This document shows, piece after piece, positions 1 through 7,300 of a stretch of 9,383 nt of DNA. Position 1 is the stretch's first letter; each line of letters begins with the position of its first letter. Origin of the DNA: an uncultured Ruminococcus sp. (lineage in GTDB: Bacteria; Bacillota; Clostridia; Oscillospirales; Acutalibacteraceae). Where the stretch lies: positions 1-9,383 of the forward strand of contig CACWNZ010000085.1 of the NCBI GenBank assembly GCA_902762335.1. Reading direction: 5' to 3'. The notes beneath the pieces are model-generated. The model did no database searches, was not told where the DNA came from, and saw only the letters and a list, made by a program, of their open reading frames with translations. Made by a program: the position numbers and the translations under genes.

Positions 1-109
1 ACCTCCGGCAAGCTTCCTGTACCGATTTGAGCCGACGAACCGAGAATCGGGATCACAGGCTCTGCGCCGGCGCGGTCTGCTATAGGAAATATCTTACCCT
101 GTATTTTCC
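1..109. other. Unresolved left edge
   Basis: No gene can be called here. On the plus strand one frame is open from base 2 to a TAG at 83-85 and could be the last 27 codons of a gene entering from the left. On the minus strand another frame is open from about base 115 to the window edge and reads like plausible protein (it contains PVIPILGSSAQIGTG). It has no ATG; the only candidate start is a GTG at 56-54, without a ribosome binding site. The two readings exclude each other, and neither can be chosen without sequence further left. Confidence 0.3.
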
Positions 110-138
110 TTTACTTATCAGGAATATAGTGATATAAT
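110..138 (+). promoter_or_regulatory. Promoter of the WYL regulator gene
   Basis: A -35 box TTTACT at 110-115 (4 of 6 matches to TTGACA) is followed after exactly 17 bases by a perfect TATAAT at 133-138. The -10 is extended (TGATATAAT). The transcript would start near 145, leaving a leader of about 75 bases. The leader can form an 8-bp hairpin (168-175 with 183-190, one G-T pair) about 14 bases before the ribosome binding site. Whether that hairpin matters is unknown. Confidence 0.75.
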
Positions 139-218
139 AATCATGAACGATACGGATACTTGCGCGTGTCAGTCTTACGGAGAGGCTGACGGCAAAACAG
201 AACAGGAGTGATACGAAA

Positions 219-1343
219 ATGGGAGAAGAAACCAAACAAAAAAGACGTTCCCGCCAGGTGATTCCTATAGAAAAAGGCATCTATTTAGCGGAGATCGACC
301 GCGAGATACTCGATCTTCTGAAGGAAAACCCGGGGGGGTTGTCGGTTTACGCCCTTCAGGAAAAGCTGAGGGAATACAAGCGCAGTAATTTTTTTGAAGA
401 TGACCGTGATTATCGTGCGACTATAAGCACAAGACTGAGATATCTCAGAGCCTTAGGCGAAAAAACACACCTGTTCAGGATCATATCAAATCGTGATGAG
501 GACGACGATCCTGAAGAAAAAAAGAAGCTGTTTTTCTACGTAAGCAAAATGTCAAAGGCGGATATCCAGCTAATGCTCCGTTCATACAGGGCGATAAGGG
601 GCAGACCCCGCGAAAAAAAGAGAAAGACCGAAGATGCTCCCAATGAATACTCCGACGGCACACGGGAATTCTTCTCGGGTCTTACCAAAAAGCAGTTCAT
701 AGATTCCTTTGATGATGAATATCCCCCCGCGCCCGAGAATAAAATGATGCCGCAGAATATGAATACGATCCTCTCCGCGATAACGGACAAGATCGCATTG
801 GAGCTTGAATACGGCGATTACAATTTCGATATGAAGCTTTGTCCCCGTATCAACAAGACCGGAAAGCCGAACAAGTATATCATATACCCCATTAAAATGG
901 TCGTTTCTCTCGGCAGATATTATCTCTACTGCAAGCACAAATACTTTACTAATCTCTCGTGTCTTCGTGTGGACAGGATAATCTCCTGCAAAAGACTCGA
1001 GGGCGAGAAATGCCCGTGGGGCGCGACACCCACCGAATTTATACTTAACGGCGCGCGCGAGCCGCATTTCGCGCAGCGCCTTTATATGTATACGGGAGAG
1101 CCCCTCGGCATAAAATTTATAACTGACGACAGACATATTAACGACGTTATCGATTGGTTCGGCAGTGAAGCAAAGCTTACAAGAAACGAGGACAACACGA
1201 TAACCGCTGCTGTCAAGGCGGACAGAAAAGCCATGCTCTGCTGGGCGCTTCAGTATTGCAGATTCGTTACCGTTACCGAGCCGCCCGAGCTTGTGGACGA
1301 TATCAGAAAGGCTCTCGAGGACGCTTCAAAAAAATATAACTGA
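219..1343 (+). CDS. WYL domain-containing transcriptional regulator
   Basis: The 374-residue protein has the layout of WYL-family DNA-binding regulators. Residues about 25-90 form a predicted winged-helix region (IDREILDLLKENPGG, then helices ending in ISTRLRYLRALG). A charged linker spans about 90-180. A WYL ligand-sensing domain covers about 183-262, with the signature Trp-Tyr-Leu read as Tyr234-Tyr-Leu236 and a following LRVDRI at 249-254 matching the usual Arg-rich strand. Residues 290-370 match the C-terminal WCX-type extension. In this family the WYL/WCX part is thought to sense nucleic acid or nucleotide ligands and switch DNA binding; the ligand here is unknown. The start is set by AGGAG at 204-208, 10 bases upstream. 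The gene is monocistronic, with its own promoter and a hairpin terminator directly after the TGA. It converges on the Crp-type gene. The target could be its own promoter or neighbours, but no operator was identified. Confidence 0.85.
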   Translation: MGEETKQKRRSRQVIPIEKGIYLAEIDREILDLLKENPGGLSVYALQEKLREYKRSNFFEDDRDYRATISTRLRYLRALGEKTHLFRIISNRDEDDDPEEKKKLFFYVSKMSKADIQLMLRSYRAIRGRPREKKRKTEDAPNEYSDGTREFFSGLTKKQFIDSFDDEYPPAPENKMMPQNMNTILSAITDKIALELEYGDYNFDMKLCPRINKTGKPNKYIIYPIKMVVSLGRYYLYCKHKYFTNLSCLRVDRIISCKRLEGEKCPWGATPTEFILNGAREPHFAQRLYMYTGEPLGIKFITDDRHINDVIDWFGSEAKLTRNEDNTITAAVKADRKAMLCWALQYCRFVTVTEPPELVDDIRKALEDASKKYN

Positions 1344-1387
1344 TACAAAGACCCGCAAGGCTCGCTCTGAGCCTGCGGGTCTTTGTA
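1344..1387. terminator. Bidirectional terminator between convergent genes
   Basis: A 19-bp stem pairs 1344-1363 with 1369-1387 (one bulged A; core AGACCCGC/GCGGGTCT) around a five-base loop. It lies immediately after the WYL stop and eight bases beyond the Crp-type stop on the other strand. There is no long T-run outside the stem on the plus strand. On the minus strand the transcript runs on into an A/T-rich tract with TTTTTTT at 1334-1328, inside the WYL 3' end. It probably serves both genes. Confidence 0.75.
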
Positions 1388-1395
1388 CGAAACTA

Positions 1396-1989
1396 TCATT
1401 CGTCCTTCATAGCCCTTCTTATCCTGCTGAGTGATTCGGGCGCTATGCCGAGATAGGTAGCAATGTGCTTGAGCGGTACGCGGTCTAAGATCTGCGGAAA
1501 ATTCTTTCGCAGATACGCATAGCGCTCGGCAGCATTTGAGGTGAGAAAGCTGCTCTCGCGGTAGATCTTGTAGCGCAGCGCCGCCTCAAGCAGACCTATC
1601 CATATCGTTTTAAGAGCTTCACTGCTCATAACGAGACGCTTGAAGGCTGCCGCATCAATAAGCATAACGGTGCTTTCCTCTATCGTTTCCCACATACAAA
1701 GATGCTCCTCATAGCCCGTTAAGCCTTCGTCCATGAAAAAGCCTCCCTCCGATGCAAAGCCTCTCGTCATATCGTTGCCGTCGCCGTCTATATAATAGCC
1801 GCGCACAAGTCCTTCAATGACAATGCCGAACTCATCGGCTCTGTCCCCCATGCATTTTACTGCGGCGCCCTTCGGATATACCCTGAACTGCGACATTTCT
1901 ACGACCTTTTCAAGCACCTCGTCATCAAGACTTACACCCCTTGCCGCCGCAAGCTGTCTGAGCTGTTCAATAATGGAATTCTTATTCAT
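1396..1989 (-). CDS. Crp/Fnr-family transcriptional regulator
   Basis: The 197-residue protein has an N-terminal cyclic-nucleotide-binding-like beta-roll (about 22-115, including FGIVIEGLVRGYY at 54-66). A dimerisation helix follows at about 117-145, then a C-terminal helix-turn-helix at about 172-192 (LKHIATYLGIAPESLSRIRR). The N-terminal roll lacks the FGE...R-A phosphate-binding motif of true cAMP receptors, and there is no N-terminal cysteine cluster as in Fnr. It therefore belongs to the broad Crp-like group whose effector is unknown. The start is supported by GGAGG at 2004-2000, 10 bases upstream and inside the end of the preceding gene. The ATG directly follows the TAA of the CPBP gene (sequence TAAATG), so translation is likely coupled. 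It is last in its operon and ends just before the bidirectional hairpin. Autoregulation through the inverted repeat at 2611-2644 is possible but inferred. Confidence 0.85.
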   Translation of the reverse strand: MNKNSIIEQLRQLAAARGVSLDDEVLEKVVEMSQFRVYPKGAAVKCMGDRADEFGIVIEGLVRGYYIDGDGNDMTRGFASEGGFFMDEGLTGYEEHLCMWETIEESTVMLIDAAAFKRLVMSSEALKTIWIGLLEAALRYKIYRESSFLTSNAAERYAYLRKNFPQILDRVPLKHIATYLGIAPESLSRIRRAMKDE

Positions 1990-2520
1990 TTACACCGCCC
2001 CTCCCGTGATAAGAGCAAAAACTACGCCGACAATATTCATTCCCCCGTGCGCTATCATACAGGGCAGAAGATGACCGTTCTTTTTATACACGAATATCCA
2101 TATAAGACCAACGATAAAAGAATAGCCGAAGTTATACCAATCAAGCAGACCGAACAAAACGTTAAAAAGCAGGAGCGCCTTTGTTTCTCCGAGTATTTTT
2201 CCGACAAAGCACTTTGCAAAGCCTCTGAAATAGATCTCCTTGAATACTCCGCTGACAAAACCGAGGGCTATTATCCTCATTATTACCGTGCCTACGCTCA
2301 GATCGTTCCCGTTATAAGCAAGGTCTGTCCTGCCCGCGGTATAAACGAAGGAATAACCTAAGGCGATGACAAGTGTTGCCGCTAAAGCCGCCGCTCCGAT
2401 GAGTATATCCTTTACAAGGGACTGTTTTACGGTCACCTCTCTGAGCAGGCTTATCCCGTTCTGCTTATACAGCAGTACCGCAAACGAAAGAAGAACGAGA
2501 TTGGCAATGATGAGGATCAT
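1990..2520 (-). CDS. CPBP/CAAX-protease-like membrane protein, catalytic motifs altered
   Basis: The 176-residue hydrophobic protein has about five membrane segments. The order of its motifs matches CPBP (CAAX prenyl protease 2/Rce1-like, also called Abi) intramembrane metalloproteases. Motif 1, normally EExxxR, reads Lys94-Glu95-IYF-Arg99. Motif 2, normally FxxxH, reads Phe123-GLL-Asp127. Motif 3, HxxxN, is intact as His159-GGM-Asn162. In the family the first Glu and the motif 2 His are catalytic or metal-binding; both are replaced here, so the protein may be a pseudoprotease or work differently. It is also short for the family. The ATG overlaps the stop of an upstream 27-codon ORF by ATGA and has no good ribosome binding site of its own, so it is probably translated by coupling. 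A Crp-type regulator follows with no gap. CPBP proteins in Firmicutes are often linked to bacteriocin self-immunity or membrane-protein processing, but no bacteriocin genes are visible here. Confidence 0.75.
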   Translation of the reverse strand: MILIIANLVLLSFAVLLYKQNGISLLREVTVKQSLVKDILIGAAALAATLVIALGYSFVYTAGRTDLAYNGNDLSVGTVIMRIIALGFVSGVFKEIYFRGFAKCFVGKILGETKALLLFNVLFGLLDWYNFGYSFIVGLIWIFVYKKNGHLLPCMIAHGGMNIVGVVFALITGGAV

Positions 2521-2600
2521 TCGAAGCCTGCAACGAAAAGTGTAAGTACGGTCGTGATAGTAAGCGCGGTTTTTGCGTTTCTGATATTTGTTTCTGTCAT
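2517..2600 (-). CDS. 27-residue leader/micro-ORF upstream of the CPBP gene
   Basis: This short ORF starts at ATG 2600-2598 and is preceded by a full AGGAGG at 2615-2610, nine bases away, the best ribosome binding site of the leftward block. It ends in TGA at 2519-2517, overlapping the CPBP start codon as ATGA. The product begins MTETNIRNAKTALTITTVL and ends LFVAGFE, with a hydrophobic C-terminal half (about residues 12-25) that could insert in the membrane. It may be a real micro-protein or a leader peptide whose translation opens the CPBP start. Alternatively it is the true N-terminus of the CPBP protein, separated by a frameshift in this sequence. I do not recognise a family. Confidence 0.55.
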   Translation of the reverse strand: MTETNIRNAKTALTITTVLTLFVAGFE

Positions 2601-2610
2601 TTTTATCAAC

Positions 2611-2644
2611 CTCCTGAGACTATGATATCACATTCCCTCAGGAG
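2611..2644. promoter_or_regulatory. Inverted repeat, candidate operator
   Basis: Two perfect 8-base arms, CTCCTGAG at 2611-2618 and CTCAGGAG at 2637-2644, face each other across 18 bases. The interval contains a second 8-base palindrome, TGATATCA at 2623-2630, which overlaps the -10 box. One outer arm is part of the micro-ORF ribosome binding site. The arrangement suits a dimeric repressor binding over the promoter; the Crp-type protein encoded two genes downstream is the obvious candidate, by inference. The arms could also form an RNA hairpin hiding the ribosome binding site, but only if transcription starts upstream of 2644. Confidence 0.4.
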
Positions 2645-2650
2645 ATGCAT
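2622..2650 (-). promoter_or_regulatory. Promoter of micro-ORF/CPBP/Crp operon
   Basis: On the minus strand an extended -10, TGATATCAT, has its hexamer TATCAT at 2627-2622. Seventeen bases upstream is a weak -35, ATGCAT at 2650-2645. Transcription would begin near 2615, giving a very short leader ahead of the AGGAGG. It resembles the metallophosphoesterase promoter, which has TTGCAT, 17 bases and TGATATGAT. Confidence 0.5.
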
Positions 2651-2695
2651 TGACCTATGTTAAGTCGGAGTATTTTTTTCATGCCTTTTAAGTCA

Positions 2696-3382
2696 TTACT
2701 GCTCTGATGCTTCGGCTTCTTTATCGGGCATACGGATACACGTTCTGCCGAGAGTAAGCATTTCTTCGCCGTCGGCAGGTCTTGAATCGGCATATTTCTT
2801 CTCAAGACTTTCGAGCTGCTCCTCGGTCACCGTCTTTGAATTGAACGAATAGCTGTTTTCCTCATCATATCTTATCCATTTATCCGTCGAAAACAGCAGC
2901 TTCATTTCGGCTCCTTCAAGCTCGTACCACTTGCTCATGGAATGTCCCATACCTCCTGCGGTGTGTATTATCAGGTGTGACTCGGGATAGCATTTTATCA
3001 CTCCCCACTCACCGTATCTTCCGATATCGACAAGCCTGCCGTCCTTATATGTATACAGCCTGCAGGCGCAGACGTGGGCGGTCCCTTCGCTTATTATAAG
3101 CTCGGGTATCTCGTCGCCGTTGAGATCGCAGATATCATAATACATCTTTTCATCGACCGAATAGAGCTTCGGATTCTCTTTATAGAAATCACCAAGCTGC
3201 TTTTCATATACCTCTTTCCACGGTCCGTCCTTTGTGGTATCACTAACCTGCGCCGCACTGCTTTCCGCACTATTGTCGCCGCTCTGAGACGCATCAGCTC
3301 CGCCGTTTGCGCCGCAAGACGACATGACCATGCACGAGATCGCGCAAAGCATACATACTGCAATTATTCTTGCCTTTTTCAT
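2696..3382 (-). CDS. Putative lipoprotein with a DxNGD calcium-loop-like motif
   Basis: The 228-residue protein starts with a signal sequence (MKKARIIAVCMLCAISC) leading to a lipobox-like MSSC with Cys23 as the likely lipidated residue. The -3 position is Met rather than the usual Leu, so lipidation is probable rather than certain. A low-complexity Ser/Ala/Gly linker covers about 24-50. The folded part (about 53-215) contains ICDLNGDEIPELII, the DxNGDxxPEL pattern seen in VCBS/FG-GAP-like and EF-hand-like loops of many Clostridial surface lipoproteins. The cargo or ligand is unknown. The start is supported by AAAGGA at 3398-3393, 10 bases upstream. It begins 27 bases after the metallophosphoesterase stop with no promoter seen between, so the two are likely co-transcribed. 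No clear terminator follows, so some read-through into the CPBP operon is possible. Confidence 0.7.
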   Translation of the reverse strand: MKKARIIAVCMLCAISCMVMSSCGANGGADASQSGDNSAESSAAQVSDTTKDGPWKEVYEKQLGDFYKENPKLYSVDEKMYYDICDLNGDEIPELIISEGTAHVCACRLYTYKDGRLVDIGRYGEWGVIKCYPESHLIIHTAGGMGHSMSKWYELEGAEMKLLFSTDKWIRYDEENSYSFNSKTVTEEQLESLEKKYADSRPADGEEMLTLGRTCIRMPDKEAEASEQ

Positions 3383-3409
3383 TATTATCCCGTCCTTTCT
3401 TTCGGCAGT

Positions 3410-4111
3410 TCATTCCCTCGGAAGCTCCTCTATGGATCCGAACATCAGCTTTATCGGACCCGAGGTGCAGTCAACGTGAAAATGTCCTGCATACCAATAC
3501 TTATAGGTAAGCTTTTTTTCGATCTCGCCGAGCCATTCCTCGGTAGAGTGATCCACCCTGCTCTGATCTATATCCGTAAGAAGAGCCTGAAGCGGTAAAT
3601 ATTCAAGCGGAACGGTGTGAGAAAGTACGCCGTCGACCCTCCAGCCCGCTTTTTCGAGCCTGCTCTCAGCGTATGCCTTTATCTCATCATCAGGCTGTTC
3701 AGACTCAAACCACTGATAACCGCGGAGCTGACGGATATACTTATCTACGGAATAAGCCCCGCCGAGAACAATATATTTCTGCCCGCAGAAGTCGTATATC
3801 TCCCCGTCCTTTGCGAAAATAAGGCTCGGATATTCAGGCTCGGTATATACGATGCCGCCGTGCCATTCACTCTCTTTGTACGACGGGATATTACGGGGGC
3901 ACTCCTCGTGATTGCCGTGTATGCAGAACAGTGTTATCGGCAGCGTTTCAAGCTCTGCCTTAAGCGAGGCATCATAGCCGAAAAGATAGTAGTTTATACC
4001 CGCATCACCGAGTATTATCATAATATCGTCCTTTGTCGTTCCCGTTTTTTCGCAGAATGACCTTACCCTGTCAAAATCTCTGTGCGTATCCCCCGTTATG
4101 TAAATATTCAT
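3410..4111 (-). CDS. Calcineurin-like metallophosphoesterase
   Basis: The 233-residue protein carries the full set of metallophosphoesterase metal-binding motifs in order: GDTH (residues 7-10), GDAG (35-38), GNHE (66-69), SH (164-165) and GHFH (209-212). These residues bind two metal ions that activate water for phosphoester hydrolysis. Length and motif spacing suit the single-domain cytoplasmic form, and there is no signal peptide or membrane segment. The substrate (nucleotide, nucleic acid or phosphoprotein) cannot be told from sequence. The start is clear: AAGGAGG at 4125-4119, seven bases from the ATG. It heads a leftward unit with the lipoprotein and is divergent from the large surface protease, the two promoters lying about 60 bases apart. 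Confidence 0.9.
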   Translation of the reverse strand: MNIYITGDTHRDFDRVRSFCEKTGTTKDDIMIILGDAGINYYLFGYDASLKAELETLPITLFCIHGNHEECPRNIPSYKESEWHGGIVYTEPEYPSLIFAKDGEIYDFCGQKYIVLGGAYSVDKYIRQLRGYQWFESEQPDDEIKAYAESRLEKAGWRVDGVLSHTVPLEYLPLQALLTDIDQSRVDHSTEEWLGEIEKKLTYKYWYAGHFHVDCTSGPIKLMFGSIEELPRE

Positions 4112-4160
4112 CTCATTACCTCCTTGTTATCCGCAGGCGGAAAAAAATATTTTGGACTAC

Positions 4161-4189
4161 ATCATATCACAAGTTTTCATCTTATGCAA
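4161..4189 (-). promoter_or_regulatory. Promoter of the metallophosphoesterase gene
   Basis: On the minus strand, TTGCAT at 4189-4184, 17 bases, then TATGAT at 4166-4161 with the extension TGA in front (TGTGATATGAT). Transcription would start near 4154, giving a leader of about 40 bases that includes the AAGGAGG site. Confidence 0.6.
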
Positions 4190-4246
4190 CAGTTTTTTTA
4201 CTATACAGACGAATTTTTTAGTATGAGCATAAGGAACTAAGAATGC

Positions 4247-4276
4247 TTGACACGGCAGATAACAAAGTGATATATT
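4247..4276 (+). promoter_or_regulatory. Promoter of the IdeS-like surface protein gene
   Basis: A perfect TTGACA at 4247-4252 is followed after 18 bases by TATATT at 4271-4276, with the TGA extension directly before it. The expected start is near 4283, giving a leader of about 70 bases. The perfect -35 suggests substantial basal expression. Confidence 0.75.
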
Positions 4277-4288
4277 ATATCATGACGA

Positions 4289-4318
4289 GGTGCGGAAATT
4301 TCATAAAATACCGGCACC
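4289..4318 (+). promoter_or_regulatory. Leader hairpin upstream of the surface protein gene
   Basis: In the 5' leader, GGTGCGG (4289-4295) can pair with CCGGCACC (4311-4318), seven base pairs with one bulged G, around a 15-base A/T-rich loop. It ends 22 bases before the AGGAG at 4341-4345. There is no T-run, so it is not a terminator, and it matches no riboswitch class I know. It may stabilise the mRNA or be a protein-binding site. Confidence 0.4.
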
Positions 4319-4353
4319 CGATCCGAAAAAAGTGACCGAAAGGAGATAAACAA

Positions 4354-7300
4354 ATGAAAGACCGATCATGCAGGGACGGCAGTAAACGCGCCGTTCCGAC
4401 ACGCCGCAGGGTAATCCTTGCAGCGATACTCTCGCTTTCTATAGGCGCTTGCTCACTGCCCGCTGCCGCCGCTTACGCGCTCCCCGCCGAAAAGACCGCG
4501 CAGACCGCAGCAGCCAAGGCTCCCGCCGATGCCGCAGCGACCATAGTCAAAAAGACGGACGGCTCAATAAGTGTGTGCAGAGGCATTCCGGGACAGTCAA
4601 GCCTTGATAAGATGCTCGGCGAAGGTGATACTTCAGGCTATGAGGTGTTCTATGACGGAAAAAGCGTTCTGTCCGCAAACGCAATGCCTGCGATCTCAAC
4701 GGCACAGTTAAACGGCTATTATTCCGTATCCTTCACCTTCCCCGATACGAACAAGGAGGCGTTCATTACCGGGCTTTCATCCGATGCATTGGAAAAGGTA
4801 CAGAGCAGTATAGTCGCTCATTATGCCGATGGCTACGATTTTGATATTGAGGACCTTGATATAATAGATACCGAAAAGACTGCCGACGTTGACAACGACG
4901 ACCTGCTCTGCTGGGCTGCAGCGACCTCAAACATACTCCACTATTCGGGTTGGGGCGCAGCGGGCGGCTTTGAGACCGAGGACGACCTTTTTGAGCTGTT
5001 TATCCGTGACAATGACGAAAGCGGATCAGAGCAGATAGGTGTTGCCTGGTTTATTGACGGTCTGAAGTTTCTTTCCGACAACGACCCTGACGAGGCGCCG
5101 AGCGGTGGCTTTGTAAAGGATTATACTGCCGATGTGCTTACTACCGTGTATGATTTCAAGACCGATGATCCCACAAAAACGATCTCCGAGGTATTTGAAA
5201 GGCTACGAAACGGATACGCCGTCAGCATGGATATTGACACCATATATTGGGGTACAGCCCATGCCGTAACTGTATGGGGCTTTGTTTTGAACAACGACTA
5301 TACCCCCGACCAAAAGGAGCATTATGATGCGATCATTCTTACCGATTCCGATACTGACGAGCTTGAGGGCGTTGACAGGCGCACGGCGAAAAATAAGCTC
5401 AACGTAAGATACATGACGCCGTATAACGGAAAGACCGCCGAGCATGATGACTATTTTGAAGATAAGCTGTATGATTCATGGATACTTGAGGGCTACAGCA
5501 GCATGGTGCTCATGTCAATGACCACGCTTAAGCCCTACGGCTCCGTTGAGCCCGAAACAGACCCCAAGGCAACGAAGGACAAGCGCGCCTCTGTCGATCT
5601 TATGGTGAAGGACTGCATTGCCTTTACGGACGATACTCCTATCAGCTATATTACTGATTTCGAGATAGAAACTATCTACCCCAAAAAGCAGACCTTCTCT
5701 GTAAACGACACTATCTTTATAAGCCCGTGCATAAGAAACGGCGGTCCGGTACACTACAACGGAGATCTTACCTATAACGTAAAGATCTATAAGTCCGACG
5801 GTACCTTAGCCGCAGAAAAAGAAAAAACCGTCGATCTCTCATCGGTGACCAAAGAGGCGCTCAGCTACGAATACAAGGTCAAAGGTGTGGAATTTGAAGG
5901 ACTTGATGCAGGCAGCTACAGGGCGGAGATCGAGATAAACAGCAGCAGGGATATTGTCGAGGCTTATTATATCAACAACGGATATTCCTTCAGCTTTGAC
6001 GTGCTTGAGCAGGAAGAAGACCCCGATCTGTTTATCAGCTTCTCTATCGTTCCTCCCGATGAATACGAAACGCTTGAGCACGCAAGCTTCACCTACGGCT
6101 CGTTTGAATCTATTGCGTATGACAGCAAGTATCTTATTGTCAGCTATTACAATAAGGGAGAATGGACACCCTGGCAGCAGCTTGAAAACTATGAGGACCC
6201 GGATAATCTTCCCGAGCAGACCGAAATAGCCTATAACGGTCACATGGTAAAATTCGGCGTACTGTTTGTCAACGATGCATCTCATACGAAAAGCGGCAAG
6301 GACGAGTTCACGGTCATAGCAGCAGAGCCTCAGAAGCTCTCTATTCCGAATCTTTTTGTAAAAAAGGCGGACAGCTGCACCGAGGAATTCACTCCCCTTG
6401 AGGCGGGCGCAACTAAATTAGCCGAGGGAGAGCAGTTAGCTTTTACTGTGATTAATGATTCCGATCCCGAATGGGAAACCGTAGACGGCAGCTACACCTT
6501 GTCGATAGAACTGCCATCGGGCGAGGTTATTGAAACAGACGAGGTTTCCTTTACTATGACCATTAACGAGAAGGAAAAGCTTTTCGTGATAAACGAGCTT
6601 GACTTTGGCGTTCCTCTTCAGGGCAAATGCGTTGTAAGACTCGATTTAAGAACAATTATCAACGGCGGCTTTACTACCGCAGTAGAAAGTATAGAGCTCG
6701 GAACTCTCCGCTTCGGTGAGATACCCTCATCGGTAGTTACCACAGGCTCTGACACCGTTGACGATCACGACGGTCTTATATCACTGCGCGAGGCTTACGA
6801 GTTCTGTAAAAGCAGCGGCGGCAAATACGATACCGTTACCTTTGATAAGAGCATGAGAGATAAGTCCGTTATCCTTGACGAGCCTCTCGTTATAGACAGC
6901 CCGGTGACGATAGACGGCAGCTACGTAAGCGTGACCGAAGAAGGCGACCCCGTTTTGCTGGGCATATACTTCAACGGATATGATGACAACATGATGCGCT
7001 ATAAAACTAATACCCTGTTCAGCGTGACAGAAAACGGCGACCTTCATATCAAGGGAATAAACGCCAACTACGTCCAAGGCGACACGGGCGTATTCGTCAG
7101 AAATGACGGCGGAAAAGTATTTATAGAAAACTGCGTGATAGGCTCATGCAATGCAAGCGAAAAGGGCGGCGGCATATACACCGACGGCGGCAGAGTCATT
7201 GTAAAGAATTCAAGTTTTTACGGAACGAGCGGCTCAAAGGGCGGCATTCTTTACATGACCGGCGGCGCGGACGTAGATATGCTGAACGTAATGGCAATGT

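Noticed and set aside
80..280. Minus-strand hydrophobic open frame of 66 codons
   Set aside because: It covers the promoter and start of the WYL gene and has no ribosome binding site.
582..1136. Minus-strand 184-codon open frame inside the WYL gene
   Set aside because: No family resemblance and no ribosome binding site; fully overlapped by a recognised gene with promoter and terminator.
2650..2676. TTGACC on the plus strand as a promoter
   Set aside because: The best -10 (TATTTT) is only 15 bases away and there is no plus-strand gene downstream.
4130..4141. Small palindrome TCCG-CAGG-CGGA in the metallophosphoesterase leader
   Set aside because: Only four base pairs; too short to call an operator or terminator.
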